NCBI RefSeq assembly: GCF_001591365.1
Contig: NZ_BCUT01000001.1
Span: forward strand, 992,001 to 1,056,000
Length of the DNA stretch: 64,000 bases
Source of the DNA: Variovorax paradoxus NBRC 15149
GTDB lineage: Bacteria; Pseudomonadota; Gammaproteobacteria; Burkholderiales; Burkholderiaceae_C
Reading direction: 5' to 3'
The stretch's first letter is position 1; each line of letters starts with the position of its first letter. Shown here one piece after another: positions 1-8,350 of this stretch. The notes beneath the pieces are model-generated. The model had not been told where the DNA came from. It ran no database searches and saw only the letters and a list, made by a program, of their open reading frames with translations. Made by a program: the position numbers and the translations under genes.

Positions 1-260
1 CGATGGATCAGCGTATAGAGCACGTCGATGCGGATCGCGCGGCGGTCGGTGACCGGCTCGACGGCGCGCCAGCGCTGCAGCGGCCCGATGACCGCGAGCA
101 GCACCACGACCTGGATCAGCCCGACCAGCAGCCAGCCGGTGGCGTCGAAGGCGTCCTCGGTCCAGCCGCCCAGGCCCACGGCAAACACCAGCGGCTGGAC
201 CAGTGTCTCGAAGAACCAGCCCTGCAGCGCGGAAAAAGCGTCCGTCAACCGATCGATCAC
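1..260 (-). CDS. Sterol desaturase / fatty acid hydroxylase family membrane protein, N-terminal part
   Basis: Only the first 86 codons lie in the window; the gene continues past base 1. It starts at a GTG (258-260), 10 bases after the stop of the deacetylase gene, with GAGG about 8 bases upstream, so the two are probably translationally coupled. The visible residues run from a short amphipathic start through a hydrophobic segment (about residues 35-52) to RWRAVEPVTDRRAIRIDVLY near residues 60-80. That arrangement matches the N-terminus of bacterial sterol-desaturase-like di-iron membrane hydroxylases. The histidine clusters that would prove the family lie outside the window, so the assignment rests on this N-terminal pattern and recall of similar Comamonadaceae proteins. 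Confidence 0.55.
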   Translation of the reverse strand, partial: MIDRLTDAFSALQGWFFETLVQPLVFAVGLGGWTEDAFDATGWLLVGLIQVVVLLAVIGPLQRWRAVEPVTDRRAIRIDVLYTLIH

Positions 261-270
261 GGCAGCAGCC

Positions 271-1083
271 TCAGGGGTGGGACGCGATCCATGCGCGGTA
301 CTGCGGATGCTGGCGCAGCGTCTCGAAGCAGAAGCCCTTGGCCTTGAGGCCGGCGATCAGCGGTTCGAGGTTGGCCGGCGCCCACGGATCCTTGCGCGAC
401 CAGATGCCCAGGTGCGCGAGCAGGATGTCGCCGGGGCGGATGCTCTCCAGCGCCTGCGAAAGAAGCTTTTCGTTGCTGAACTTCTCGCTCGGCAGCTCGT
501 CCCCGAGGAAGCCGGCCGGCGACCAGCCCACGTGCTCGAAGCCGCAGGCCTTGGCCGCCGCCAGCAGCCGGGGCGAGGTCTTGCCGCCCGGTGCGCGGAA
601 CAGCGGCAGCGGCTTCTTGCCGGTGATGAGGGCCAGCCGCTCGGAGGCCTTGCTGACGTTGGCGCAGTATTCGGCCGCGCTCCAGGTGAACTCGCGCCCC
701 GCCAATGCGCCCGCCGAAGGCTTGATGCGGAAGCTCGGCGCCACGCCCTTGAGGTCGCCGCGCCAGTACGCGTGGTCGTAGGTGTGGGAGGCGAATTCGT
801 TGCCTTCGGCCGCCCTCGCCTTCCACCACGGCGCCCACTGGCTGTCGAGGCTGTCGCCGCCGGTCAGCGTGGGCTCGGCGGCAGCAAAGAAGGTGACGCG
901 GACGTTCTGCCGCTTGAGCACATCGGCCACCAGCGGGGCCACGCCCATGTGGCCGGTGTCCAGGGTCAGGTAGACCGGCTTCTCGCAGGGCGCGCCCTGC
1001 TGGGCCCAGGCAACCGGCACCGCCGCCAGGGCGATTGCCAGCAGGGCTGCGGCCCGGCTGCTGCGGCTAGATGCGCTTGCCAT
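271..1083 (-). CDS. Secreted polysaccharide deacetylase-like protein (NodB/CE4 fold) with altered motif 1
   Basis: 270 residues. Residues 1-28 form a signal peptide ending AVPVAWA-QQ, so the protein should act in the periplasm or outside. CE4 motifs are visible in order: motif 1 as TLDTGH (D42), motif 2 as SHTYDH (H100, H104), motif 3 as RAPGG (R163) and a late motif as LLAHLG (H224). The family normally has two adjacent aspartates in motif 1 (catalytic base plus metal ligand); here the second is Thr43. The two metal histidines remain, so activity on an N-acetylated sugar polymer is possible but unproven. The ATG start overlaps the end of the upstream YVTN gene by 17 bases, and the desaturase-like gene follows 10 bases later, giving a tight three-gene operon. 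Confidence 0.8.
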   Translation of the reverse strand: MASASSRSSRAAALLAIALAAVPVAWAQQGAPCEKPVYLTLDTGHMGVAPLVADVLKRQNVRVTFFAAAEPTLTGGDSLDSQWAPWWKARAAEGNEFASHTYDHAYWRGDLKGVAPSFRIKPSAGALAGREFTWSAAEYCANVSKASERLALITGKKPLPLFRAPGGKTSPRLLAAAKACGFEHVGWSPAGFLGDELPSEKFSNEKLLSQALESIRPGDILLAHLGIWSRKDPWAPANLEPLIAGLKAKGFCFETLRQHPQYRAWIASHP

Positions 1084-2074
1084 GGTCCAGCGTCCAGACG
1101 CCGTGCGGCGAACGGCCGACGTTCACCTGGCGCACGAGCTTGTTGTTCACCAGGTCCACCACGCTGAGCTTCTTGGCCCAGCGCGAGGTGACATACAGCG
1201 TCTTGCCGTCGGCCGAAACGTCCATGCAGTCGGGCCCGCCCGGCACCGGGTAGACGGCGCCGACCTTCAGCGTCGCCAGGTCGATCCGGCTGATGGTGTT
1301 GGCCACCCGGTTGCTCACGAACACGCTCTTGCCGTCGCCAGCCGAGCGGAAGGCATGGGCGCCCTTGCCGGTCGGGATCTTGCCGACCAGCTTGGGCTCG
1401 GCACCGGCCACGTCGAACACCTGCACGCCGTCGCTGCCGGTCAGGCCCACGAGCAGGGTCTTGTCGTTGTGGACGCCGAAGATGTCGGCCGGCATGGCGC
1501 CGGTGGCCACGCGCCAGCGGATGGTCTGCGTGGGCAGGTCGATGGCGATCAGCTCGTCGCTGTCCTGCATGGTCACGTAGGCGATGGTGCTGGTGTTGTC
1601 GATCCAGATGTGGCTGGGCGTCTTGCCCGACGCGATGCGCTTGGCCAGCTTCAGGTCCTTGCCGTCCCAGCGGTAGATGTCGACGTGGTTCAGGCGGTTG
1701 CCCGCGGTGACGAACCACTTCATGTCGCGCGAGAACTGCAGCTGGTAGGGATCGATGATGCCGTAGACCACGCGCTGCACCTCGGCCGTCCTGGGGTTCA
1801 GGAAAGTGAGCGAATCGCCCGCCGAATTGGCCACGATGACCGACTTTTCGTCGGGCGTCATGTAGAGGTGGTGCGGCTCCTTGCCGGTGGCGATGCGCTG
1901 CTTTTCGGTCCAGTCGACTGGACTGATCACGCTGACGCTGGCGTCCAGCGAATTGAGCACGAAGATCGGCGGGGCTTCGGGCGGTGCGGCGGCGGCGGCT
2001 TGCGCCAGCCAGACCGCGAGGCATGAGAACAGGAAGGCCGAAAAGCGGCCATTCGGTCGGGCAGGAAATCGCAA
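1067..2074 (-). CDS. Secreted YVTN-type beta-propeller protein (YncE-like)
   Basis: 335 residues beginning at a TTG, the only sensible start: GGAAC sits about 8 bases upstream and a signal peptide (residues 1-30, ending in an Ala-rich run) follows at once. The rest is a chain of about seven repeats of roughly 40 residues with the YVTN-propeller pattern, for example IFVLNSLDASVSVI, SVIVANSAGDSLTFL and TLYVTSRWAKKLSVVDL near the end. Such YncE-like proteins are periplasmic or surface binding scaffolds of mostly unknown ligand. It is first in a three-gene unit with the deacetylase and the membrane hydroxylase, which hints at an envelope role. No catalytic residues can be assigned. Confidence 0.75.
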   Translation of the reverse strand: MRFPARPNGRFSAFLFSCLAVWLAQAAAAAPPEAPPIFVLNSLDASVSVISPVDWTEKQRIATGKEPHHLYMTPDEKSVIVANSAGDSLTFLNPRTAEVQRVVYGIIDPYQLQFSRDMKWFVTAGNRLNHVDIYRWDGKDLKLAKRIASGKTPSHIWIDNTSTIAYVTMQDSDELIAIDLPTQTIRWRVATGAMPADIFGVHNDKTLLVGLTGSDGVQVFDVAGAEPKLVGKIPTGKGAHAFRSAGDGKSVFVSNRVANTISRIDLATLKVGAVYPVPGGPDCMDVSADGKTLYVTSRWAKKLSVVDLVNNKLVRQVNVGRSPHGVWTLDHGKRI

Positions 2075-2155
2075 GGGAAAGGTTCCGAGAGAGAGCTGGG
2101 AATCTTAACGGCCGCGCCTTAGGACTGGCTGACCGGGAAGACGCGCTTTCTGCCC

Positions 2156-2905
2156 TTATTTCGGCGTTTTCGGCGGCTTGGCGGGTGCCCGCAGCGCCGC
2201 GACCTGCTCGGCCGTGAGCCAGCGCCACTGGCCGGCCGCCAGGTCGCCCGGCAGCGCCAGGTCGCCGATGCGGGAGCGGTGCAGCCCCTCGACCCGGTTG
2301 CCGACCGCCGCCAGCATGCGCTTGACCTGGTGGTACTTGCCCTCGGTCAGCGTCAGCCGCAGGTGCAGCGGGCTGTCGGATTCGCAGGCCGCCGCGCGCA
2401 CCGGCTTCGGGTCGTCGTCGAGCACTACCCCGGCCAGCAGCTTCTCGATCTGGGCCGCGTCCACCGGGTGCTTGGCCGTGACTTCGTAGACCTTGGGCAC
2501 ATGGTGCTTGGGCGAACCCATCTTGTGGATGAACTGGCCGTCGTCCGTCATAAGCAGCAGCCCGGTGGTGTCCTGGTCGAGCCGGCCGATGGCCTGCACG
2601 CCCTGCACCGCGCCCTTGTTGGGCCGAAGCCGCAGCGGCGACGGCAGCAGCGTGTAGATGCTCGGGTAGGTCGAGGGCTTCTGCGAGCACTCGGTGCCCG
2701 CGGGCTTGTGCAGCATCAGGTAGGCCTTCTCGTGGTAGGCCCATTCGGTGCCCTGCACGGTGAACAGCAGGTCTTCGGGATCGAGGTCGGCAAAGGGGTC
2801 GGTCACGGCCGCGCCGGCAATGCTCACGTGGCCTTGCTGGACCAGGCCCGCACACACGCGGCGGGTGCCGAAGCCCTGGGAATAGAGGATGTCTTGCAGG
2901 TGCAT
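2156..2905 (-). CDS. rsuA: 16S rRNA pseudouridine synthase, RsuA family
   Basis: 249 residues. Residues 1-50 form an S4-like RNA-binding domain (LYSQGFGTRRVCAGLVQQG). The catalytic domain follows, with the signature GRLDQDTTGLLL in which D110 is the nucleophilic aspartate of the RsuA/RluB/E/F group. Further conserved pieces are LMLHKPAG and the late GKYHQVKRML. In E. coli RsuA converts U516 of 16S rRNA to pseudouridine. The S4 domain and overall length fit RsuA, but RluE/RluF-type specificity cannot be excluded by eye. The Lys/Pro-rich C-terminus is likely a disordered tail. It stands alone between the YVTN and ggt genes, both on the same strand. Confidence 0.85.
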   Translation of the reverse strand: MHLQDILYSQGFGTRRVCAGLVQQGHVSIAGAAVTDPFADLDPEDLLFTVQGTEWAYHEKAYLMLHKPAGTECSQKPSTYPSIYTLLPSPLRLRPNKGAVQGVQAIGRLDQDTTGLLLMTDDGQFIHKMGSPKHHVPKVYEVTAKHPVDAAQIEKLLAGVVLDDDPKPVRAAACESDSPLHLRLTLTEGKYHQVKRMLAAVGNRVEGLHRSRIGDLALPGDLAAGQWRWLTAEQVAALRAPAKPPKTPK

Positions 2906-2965
2906 GAAAAATGAAAAAACGGCCGTACCGACAGGGGCACGACCGCCTTCGAGTGTGCCGCAGGT

Positions 2966-4702
2966 TCAGTAGCCTGCCGCGAGGCCCGTGTTGCGGCGCG
3001 GGTCGTTCGCGCCGTAGAAACGGTTGGCACCCACCGGCTTGCCGCCCAGCGAAGGCGCGCCGACGATGATCGCCGCCAGATGGTTGGCCGGCTGCGGCAC
3101 GCCCAGGTTGTGGCCCATGTCGGTCAGGATCTTGCGGGTGTCAGGGCTCAGGGCGAAGGTTTCGACGTTGGTCACGTCGGGCAGCCACTGCTGGTGGAAG
3201 CGCGGCGCGTCGACGGCTTCCTGCACGTTCATGCCGTAGTCGACCACGTTCAGGATGGTGTGCAGCACCGCCGTGATGATGCGGCTGCCGCCGGGCGTGC
3301 CGACCACGAACACCGGCTTGCCATCCTTGGAGACGATGGTCGGGCTCATCGAGCTCAGCGGGCGCTTGCCCGGGGCGATGGCATTGGCCTCGCCCTGCAC
3401 CAGGCCGTACATGTTGGGCACGCCGACCTTGGCGGTGAAGTCGTCCATCTCGTTGTTCAGCAGCACGCCGGTCTTGTCGGCCGTGACCTTGGCGCCGAAC
3501 CAGTCGTTCAGCGTGTAGGTGACCGACACCGCGTTGCCCTGCTGGTCGGTGATCGAATAGTGCGTTGTGTTGCTGCCTTCGTGCGGCGCGACGCCGGGCT
3601 TGATGTCCTTGGAGACGCCGGCCTTCTTGGGGTCGATGGCGGCGCGGATCTTCTCGGCGTAGCCCTTGTCGAGCAGGCGCTCGAGCGGGTTCTTCACGAA
3701 GTCGGGGTCGCCCAGGTAGCTGTTGCGGTCCACGTAGGCATGGCGCATGGCCTCGATCTGGTAGTGCACCGCCTCGGCCGAGCGAAAGCCCAGGTCCTTG
3801 AGCGGATAGCCTTCGAGGATGTTGAGCATCTCGCAGATGATCACGCCGCCCGAGCTCGGCGGCGGCGCCGACACCACGCGATAGCCGCGGTAGTCGCACT
3901 CGACCGGTGCGAGCTCGCGCGTCTTGTACTGGTCGAGGTCGGCCTGCGTGATGATGCCCTTGCCGGCCTGGCTCGATGCCACGATCGCCTGCCCGACCCA
4001 GCCCTTGTAGAACCCGTCGACGCCCTTGGCGCTCACGGCGCGCAGCGTCTTGGCGAGGTCCTTCTGCACCAGCTTCTGGCCGACTGCGAAGGGCTCGCCC
4101 TTGTTCAGGAAGATGGCGCCGGAAACCGGGTCCTTCTTGAAGTCGTTGGTGGAGGTGTGCAGCATGTCGATGTCGCCCTGCTCCAGCGCAAAGCCCTTCT
4201 CGGCCAGCTGGATCGAGGGAGCGATCAGATCGGCCCGCTTCATGGTGCCGTATTTCTCGCGCGCGTATTCCATGCCCGAGACCGTGCCCGGCACGCCGAC
4301 GGCCAGGTGGCCGTTGGTGCTCAAGCCCTTGATGACGTTGCCGTCCTTGTCGAGGTACATGTTGGCGGTGGCGGCCAGCGGGGCCTTCTCGCGGAAGTCG
4401 AGGAACGTCTTGCGGCCATCGGCCAGCTGCACGGTCATGAAGCCGCCGCCGCCCAGGTTGCCGGCCGCCGGATAGACCACCGCCAGCGCATAGCCCACGG
4501 CCACCGCCGCATCGACCGCGTTGCCGCCGCGCCGGAGCACGTCGACGCCGACCTTGGTGGCCAGGTGCTGCGCGCTCACGACCATGCCGTGCTCGGCCGC
4601 GACCGGCGCCTGCGACGCGGCATTCGAGGCGCTTGCGCCCGCGAGCAGGAGCGCAGCCGCCACGGCGGTGCGCAAGTTCGGAGTCCAGTGGAGGTTCTGC
4701 AT
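2966..4702 (-). CDS. ggt: Periplasmic gamma-glutamyltransferase / glutathione hydrolase
   Basis: 578 residues. The ATG at 4702 is chosen because AGAGGAAA lies just upstream and a signal peptide (residues 1-29) follows. The family autocleaves before a threonine; here the site is NTTHYS, predicting Thr379 as the new N-terminal nucleophile, a large subunit of about residues 30-378 and a small subunit of 379-578. The oxyanion/binding motif PLSSMSPTIV and the GGTPGGSRI loop are present. The enzyme removes or transfers the gamma-glutamyl group of glutathione and related compounds in the periplasm, allowing reuse of glutathione amino acids. All key residues visible to me are intact. Confidence 0.95.
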   Translation of the reverse strand: MQNLHWTPNLRTAVAAALLLAGASASNAASQAPVAAEHGMVVSAQHLATKVGVDVLRRGGNAVDAAVAVGYALAVVYPAAGNLGGGGFMTVQLADGRKTFLDFREKAPLAATANMYLDKDGNVIKGLSTNGHLAVGVPGTVSGMEYAREKYGTMKRADLIAPSIQLAEKGFALEQGDIDMLHTSTNDFKKDPVSGAIFLNKGEPFAVGQKLVQKDLAKTLRAVSAKGVDGFYKGWVGQAIVASSQAGKGIITQADLDQYKTRELAPVECDYRGYRVVSAPPPSSGGVIICEMLNILEGYPLKDLGFRSAEAVHYQIEAMRHAYVDRNSYLGDPDFVKNPLERLLDKGYAEKIRAAIDPKKAGVSKDIKPGVAPHEGSNTTHYSITDQQGNAVSVTYTLNDWFGAKVTADKTGVLLNNEMDDFTAKVGVPNMYGLVQGEANAIAPGKRPLSSMSPTIVSKDGKPVFVVGTPGGSRIITAVLHTILNVVDYGMNVQEAVDAPRFHQQWLPDVTNVETFALSPDTRKILTDMGHNLGVPQPANHLAAIIVGAPSLGGKPVGANRFYGANDPRRNTGLAAGY

Positions 4703-4743
4703 GGGTGAATTTCCTCTTTTGAGTTCGATGGGAACGGTAACGG

Positions 4744-6372
4744 TCACGCGACGAGCAGCGCCTTGCGCCGCAAGGCGGCCAGGCCAAGCACCACCTGCTG
4801 CCGTGCGAATTCCTTCAGGACCGATGGATCGGTCAGCGGCTGGTCGTTCTGGATGAAGCGCAGGCGCCCGGCGCCCACTTCGTCCGCCAGGTGGTCGGCC
4901 AGCATGCCGTGCGAATGCGCGCCGTCGAGCAGCGGCAGCAGGCAGCGCTCGAGCGCTGAAAGCCCCACGAGTTCGTGCCACTGGTTGCAGGCGTTCGCCG
5001 CGCTCCCGGCCGACAGCGCCAGGCCGGGCGCACTGCGCACCGACGGCAGCGCCCGCGGCAAGGCAGAGACCTCCGCGGCGGCGTGCACGGGCGCGCGCCG
5101 CACGCGCACAGCGCCGAGGATCACCAGTTCCTCGAGCATCGACAACACCACGGGCTCGACCGACGAACGCGGCTCGCCCAGCAGCGCGAGTACCGCGGCC
5201 ACCAGCCCCTCGAACGGCACGCTGGCGGGGTAGCGCGCATCGAGCACCTGCGCCAGGGCCTTGTGCACCGGCAGCCGCAGCGTCACCGTCAGGTTGCGCA
5301 GCGCATTGCATGGCTGCTCGCGCACATCGAGCGTGAGCGCGCTGCCGTCTGCGGCGGCAAACACGCCGGCAAACTCGAAGCCGCGAATGCGGGCCGGGTC
5401 GAGCCGGTAGCGGATGTCCCCGGCGCGGCCCTGCTTCACCAGCAGCGTCTGGCGGAAGGTGCGGTTCACGAGGAAGTCGAGGTACTGCTCCATCAGGATC
5501 TGGCTGCCGCCGCACTCGCGCAGCAGCGGCTCGCGGACCTTCTCGCCGTAGTTCTGGACGAACATCGTCGACGGCTCGGCCTCTGCCAGGTAGCCGAGGC
5601 CATTCGCCTCGGCGCGCGCCGCGAATTCCTTGAAGTAGCACGGTGCGTTGCAGGGCTCGAGGAACTCGTGCAGCAGGTAGGAGCCGTTGGCCCCGCGCAC
5701 GATCGGCATGGTTTCCTCGAGCGTCTTGCCGAGCACGCTGCCGGGACGCGCCGACTGCTCGAGGAATTCGAGCATGCCGCGCGCATAGGACAGCTTTTCC
5801 TCCGGCGTGTCGCGCGGGCCGCCGCGCAGGATCATCGCGTCGCGCACGATCTCCCTCGCCTTCCAGCCGGGGTAGACGTTGTAGCTGACATAGGCAACGC
5901 CATTGGGCGCCAGATTCTCCGAACACACGCGCAGGATCGCGTCCTGCACCGGGCCCGGCACCCAGCTGTAGACGCCGTGGCAGATGATGTAGTCGAACTG
6001 GCCGAACGATGCATCGATCTCCGCCAGATTGAACGCCCGCAGCTCCACATTCGACAGTCCGGCACGCGCGATGGCCTCGCGGCCCTGCTCGACCTGCACC
6101 GTCGACAGATCGAGTCCCAGGGCGCTGGCTTCGGGGTGGCGCGCCGCAAACGGAATCAGGTTGCCGCCGGCCGCGCAGCCGAGTTCCAGCACGCGCGCGG
6201 TCGACGGGGCCGGTGCCTCAAGGCCGAACAGAAAGGCAATGGCCTCCAGGTGCTCGACGGCAGTTTGCGGGAACGGGTGCGATTCGTAGGGCACCGCGTC
6301 GTAGTAGCTCGTGAGCGTGGAAGTCAGTGAATCGGGCACGGCGTCCTTTGGAATCGAGGCCGGCCGCAGCAC
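4744..6372 (-). CDS. Class I SAM-dependent methyltransferase with methyltransferase regulatory domain
   Basis: 542 residues from a GTG at 6372; a second GTG 33 bases downstream (6339), preceded by AAAGGA, is an equally good start. Residues 58-160 are a class I SAM-binding domain with motif I VLELGCAAGGN and a post-I acidic residue in LGLDLS. Residues about 225-320 match the so-called methyltransferase regulatory domain, and the C-terminal 200 residues are a helical region of uncertain fold. Proteins of this architecture are widespread, but their substrate is unknown to me. The gene lies 41 bases upstream of ggt on the same strand, so co-transcription is possible. No signal peptide, so cytosolic. 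Confidence 0.8.
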   Translation of the reverse strand: MLRPASIPKDAVPDSLTSTLTSYYDAVPYESHPFPQTAVEHLEAIAFLFGLEAPAPSTARVLELGCAAGGNLIPFAARHPEASALGLDLSTVQVEQGREAIARAGLSNVELRAFNLAEIDASFGQFDYIICHGVYSWVPGPVQDAILRVCSENLAPNGVAYVSYNVYPGWKAREIVRDAMILRGGPRDTPEEKLSYARGMLEFLEQSARPGSVLGKTLEETMPIVRGANGSYLLHEFLEPCNAPCYFKEFAARAEANGLGYLAEAEPSTMFVQNYGEKVREPLLRECGGSQILMEQYLDFLVNRTFRQTLLVKQGRAGDIRYRLDPARIRGFEFAGVFAAADGSALTLDVREQPCNALRNLTVTLRLPVHKALAQVLDARYPASVPFEGLVAAVLALLGEPRSSVEPVVLSMLEELVILGAVRVRRAPVHAAAEVSALPRALPSVRSAPGLALSAGSAANACNQWHELVGLSALERCLLPLLDGAHSHGMLADHLADEVGAGRLRFIQNDQPLTDPSVLKEFARQQVVLGLAALRRKALLVA

Positions 6373-6436
6373 CCTTTGCCAGGGAAACAGCGGCCATGGT
6401 GTGTCGGTTCCCGCTGACTATAGCCTCGCGCCGGGC

Positions 6437-6470
6437 AAAAAAAAGCCAACCGGTCGAAGGTTGGCTTTTT
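6437..6470 (-). terminator. Rho-independent terminator of ssrA
   Basis: Read on the minus strand, an 8-bp stem AGCCAACC/GGTTGGCT with a 7-base loop is followed by a run of T (6443-6437). It starts 9 bases after the encoded CCA of the tmRNA, exactly where the ssrA transcript should end. Confidence 0.9.
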
Positions 6471-6478
6471 GCGGTGGA

Positions 6479-6863
6479 TGGTGGAGCTGGGGGGATTTGA
6501 ACCCCCGTCCGCAAGCCTTCATCGCGCAGTTCTACATGTTTAGTGATCTGATTTGAGTCTCGCTTCCGGAGTCGCGCAGTCACACGCTAAACCGGACGCC
6601 AGCACCCTATTTTCTCACCCCGACCCAAGGTACCCGGATCGAAGCCAGCCCATGTAATTATCCTTGCAGCCGGGAGGTCAGGATTGCTCCAGACCCCCTT
6701 GCCCAGCCCATCGGCCAACTGTTGCAAGGCTCACTGGCAATTAAGCAGCGAGTGCGAAACGTTCGTCGTTTGCAGTTAGTTTGTTTGAATCTGTTTTACG
6801 AGCGCATTCAGCTCGACATGCCCCGCTGCGACTCCGAACCCACGTCGAAACCAGTGCAGCCCC
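6479..6863 (-). ncRNA. ssrA: Transfer-messenger RNA (tmRNA), one-piece type
   Basis: 385 nt. The 5' end reads GGGGCTGCACTGGTTTCGAC and the 3' end has the tRNA-like T-arm GGGGGTTCAAATCCCCC followed by AGCTCCACCA, with CCA encoded. The tag reading frame lies inside (6741-6773). tmRNA with SmpB rescues stalled ribosomes and marks the aborted protein for proteolysis. The RNA is the continuous form, not the two-piece permuted form found in some other proteobacteria. It follows gph on the same strand, separated by only 12 bases, and has its own promoter and terminator. Confidence 0.97.
6741..6773 (-). other. tmRNA proteolysis tag reading frame
   Basis: Starting at the GCA resume codon (6773-6771), ten codons read A-N-D-E-R-F-A-L-A-A followed by TAA. 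The ending ALAA is the degradation signal recognised by ClpXP-type proteases. Confidence 0.95.
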
Positions 6864-6872
6864 AAGCACAGC

Positions 6873-6900
6873 ATTTTAGGCCGGGTTGAGGAATTGCAAG
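6873..6900 (-). promoter_or_regulatory. Sigma70-type promoter of ssrA inside the end of gph
   Basis: On the minus strand a -35-like CTTGCA (6900-6895) and a -10 TAAAAT (6878-6873) are separated by 16 bases. The -10 element ends 9 bases before the tmRNA 5' end at 6863. The TAA stop codon of gph forms the first three bases of the -10 hexamer. Confidence 0.65.
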
Positions 6901-7544
6901 AGCTCCAGGGGCGAAGTAATTGCGGCATCGGCCTCCCAGAGCGTGGCGTCCGCCTGGGGCCCCATGTAACCATAGGTAGCCGCAATGGTTCGCATGCCTG
7001 CGGCCCGGCCCGCGATGATGTCGCGTTCGTCGTCTCCCACGTAGATGCAGGCGCTGGACGGAATTCCAAGCCGGCGTGCCGCTTCATGCAGGGGCTCGGG
7101 GTGCGGCTTGGAGAACGGCGTGGTGTCGCCGCTCACGATGGCGCCCGCGCTGCCGAAAAGCGGAATGGCGTGCGTCAGCGGATCGGTGAAGCGCGCCGAC
7201 TTGTTGGTGACGACGCCCCAGGCCAGGCCGCGCGCGCGGATGGCTTCGATGAGCGGCTGCACCCCGTCGAACACCTGCGTGTTGAGCAGCATGCGGTTTT
7301 CGTAGGCAACGAAGAACTCTTCCCTCAACGCAGGAAATTCCGGCGACTCGGGCGTGATGCCGAAAGCCACGCCGAGCATGCCCCGGGCGCCGGCTCCCGC
7401 CATGAACCGGTAGCGCTCCAGCGGGTACGACTCGAGCCCGCGATCCGTGCGCATCTTGTCGGCCGCGGCGCCGAGATCGGGCGCGCTGTCTATCAGCGTG
7501 CCGTCCAGATCGAACAGCACGGCCTGGATTGCCGTGGCCGTCAC
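6876..7544 (-). CDS. gph: Phosphoglycolate phosphatase (HAD superfamily)
   Basis: 222 residues. HAD motif I is FDLDGTLID with nucleophile D12 and acid/base D14. Motif II is VVTNKS, the motif III lysine is in SKPHPEPL, and motif IV is YVGDDERD. The size and cap domain fit Gph, which dephosphorylates 2-phosphoglycolate released from damaged DNA ends or by oxygenation reactions. The start is a GTG that overlaps the ubiG stop as GTGA, so translation is probably coupled. The ubiG-gph pair is common in gamma- and betaproteobacteria. A related HAD phosphatase specificity cannot be fully excluded from sequence. Confidence 0.88.
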   Translation of the reverse strand: MTATAIQAVLFDLDGTLIDSAPDLGAAADKMRTDRGLESYPLERYRFMAGAGARGMLGVAFGITPESPEFPALREEFFVAYENRMLLNTQVFDGVQPLIEAIRARGLAWGVVTNKSARFTDPLTHAIPLFGSAGAIVSGDTTPFSKPHPEPLHEAARRLGIPSSACIYVGDDERDIIAGRAAGMRTIAATYGYMGPQADATLWEADAAITSPLELLQFLNPA

Positions 7545-8269
7545 GTCTGCGAGCCCGGCAAGGCCGGCTTCTGCGTGGCGAACATGTAGTTGACGCTGGT
7601 GTCGGCGCTGAGCCAGTAACGCCGCGTCAGCGGGTTGTGTTCCATGCCGCGCGTATGCCGCAGGTCGAGGCCTGCCGCGCGGCAGTGGGCCGCCAGTTCG
7701 CTAGGGCGCAGCAGCTTCGCGTATTCGTGCGTGCCCCGGGGCAGCATGCCCAGGACGTATTCGGCGCCGACGATCGCAAGCATGAACGACTTCAGGTTGC
7801 GGTTGATGGTGGAAAAGAACACCCAGCCGCCCGGCTTGACGAGCGTGGCACAGGCCTGGACGATCGAAGCGGGCTCGGGTACGTGCTCCAGCATTTCCAT
7901 GCAGGTGACGACGTCGAAACTGCCGGGCTGCTCCGCAGCCAGCGCCTCGGCGCTGACTTCCCGGTACTTGACGCCCTGGGTGCCGGCTTCGAGCGCATGC
8001 AGGCGCGCCACCTTGAGCGCCTTGCTCGCCAGGTCGATGCCGAGCACGTCCGCGCCCTTTCGGGCCATCGAATCGGCCAGAACGCCGCCGCCGCAACCGA
8101 TATCGAGCACCCGGCGCTGCGAAATCGGCGCAATACCGTCAATCCATTCCAGTCGCAATGGATTGATTTCATGGAGCGGGCGGAATTCGCTGTCCAAATC
8201 CCACCAGCGGTGGGCAAGCTCCGAAAACTTGGCGAGTTCCGCCGGGTCGGCATTCACATGATCTGTCAT
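7541..8269 (-). CDS. ubiG: Ubiquinone biosynthesis O-methyltransferase UbiG
   Basis: 242 residues from ATG 8269 (MTDHVNADPAELAKF). SAM motif I is VLDIGCGGGVLADSMA (residues about 54-69). The stretches HRWWDLDSEFRPLHEINPLR and VTCMEMLEHVPEP are typical of UbiG. It carries out both O-methylation steps of ubiquinone synthesis at the cytosolic membrane face. A longer in-frame reading upstream lacks family similarity and is not used. There is no Shine-Dalgarno before 8269, and a CATAAT hexamer ends 6 bases before the ATG, so the mRNA may be leaderless. Confidence 0.95.
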   Translation of the reverse strand: MTDHVNADPAELAKFSELAHRWWDLDSEFRPLHEINPLRLEWIDGIAPISQRRVLDIGCGGGVLADSMARKGADVLGIDLASKALKVARLHALEAGTQGVKYREVSAEALAAEQPGSFDVVTCMEMLEHVPEPASIVQACATLVKPGGWVFFSTINRNLKSFMLAIVGAEYVLGMLPRGTHEYAKLLRPSELAAHCRAAGLDLRHTRGMEHNPLTRRYWLSADTSVNYMFATQKPALPGSQT

Positions 8270-8275
8270 GCCGTG

Positions 8276-8281
8276 ATTATG
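8276..8281 (-). promoter_or_regulatory. Candidate -10 element of ubiG (possible leaderless transcript)
   Basis: CATAAT on the minus strand ends 6 bases before the ubiG ATG. Initiation at the usual distance would place the first transcribed base at or within a base of the start codon. No convincing -35 element was found. Confidence 0.35.
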
Positions 8282-8350
8282 AAACGGAGAATGCGCCGTC
8301 GGACATCGAGGCGCACTTGACACCGGCCGGATGGAATTCGGCAGGCATAA

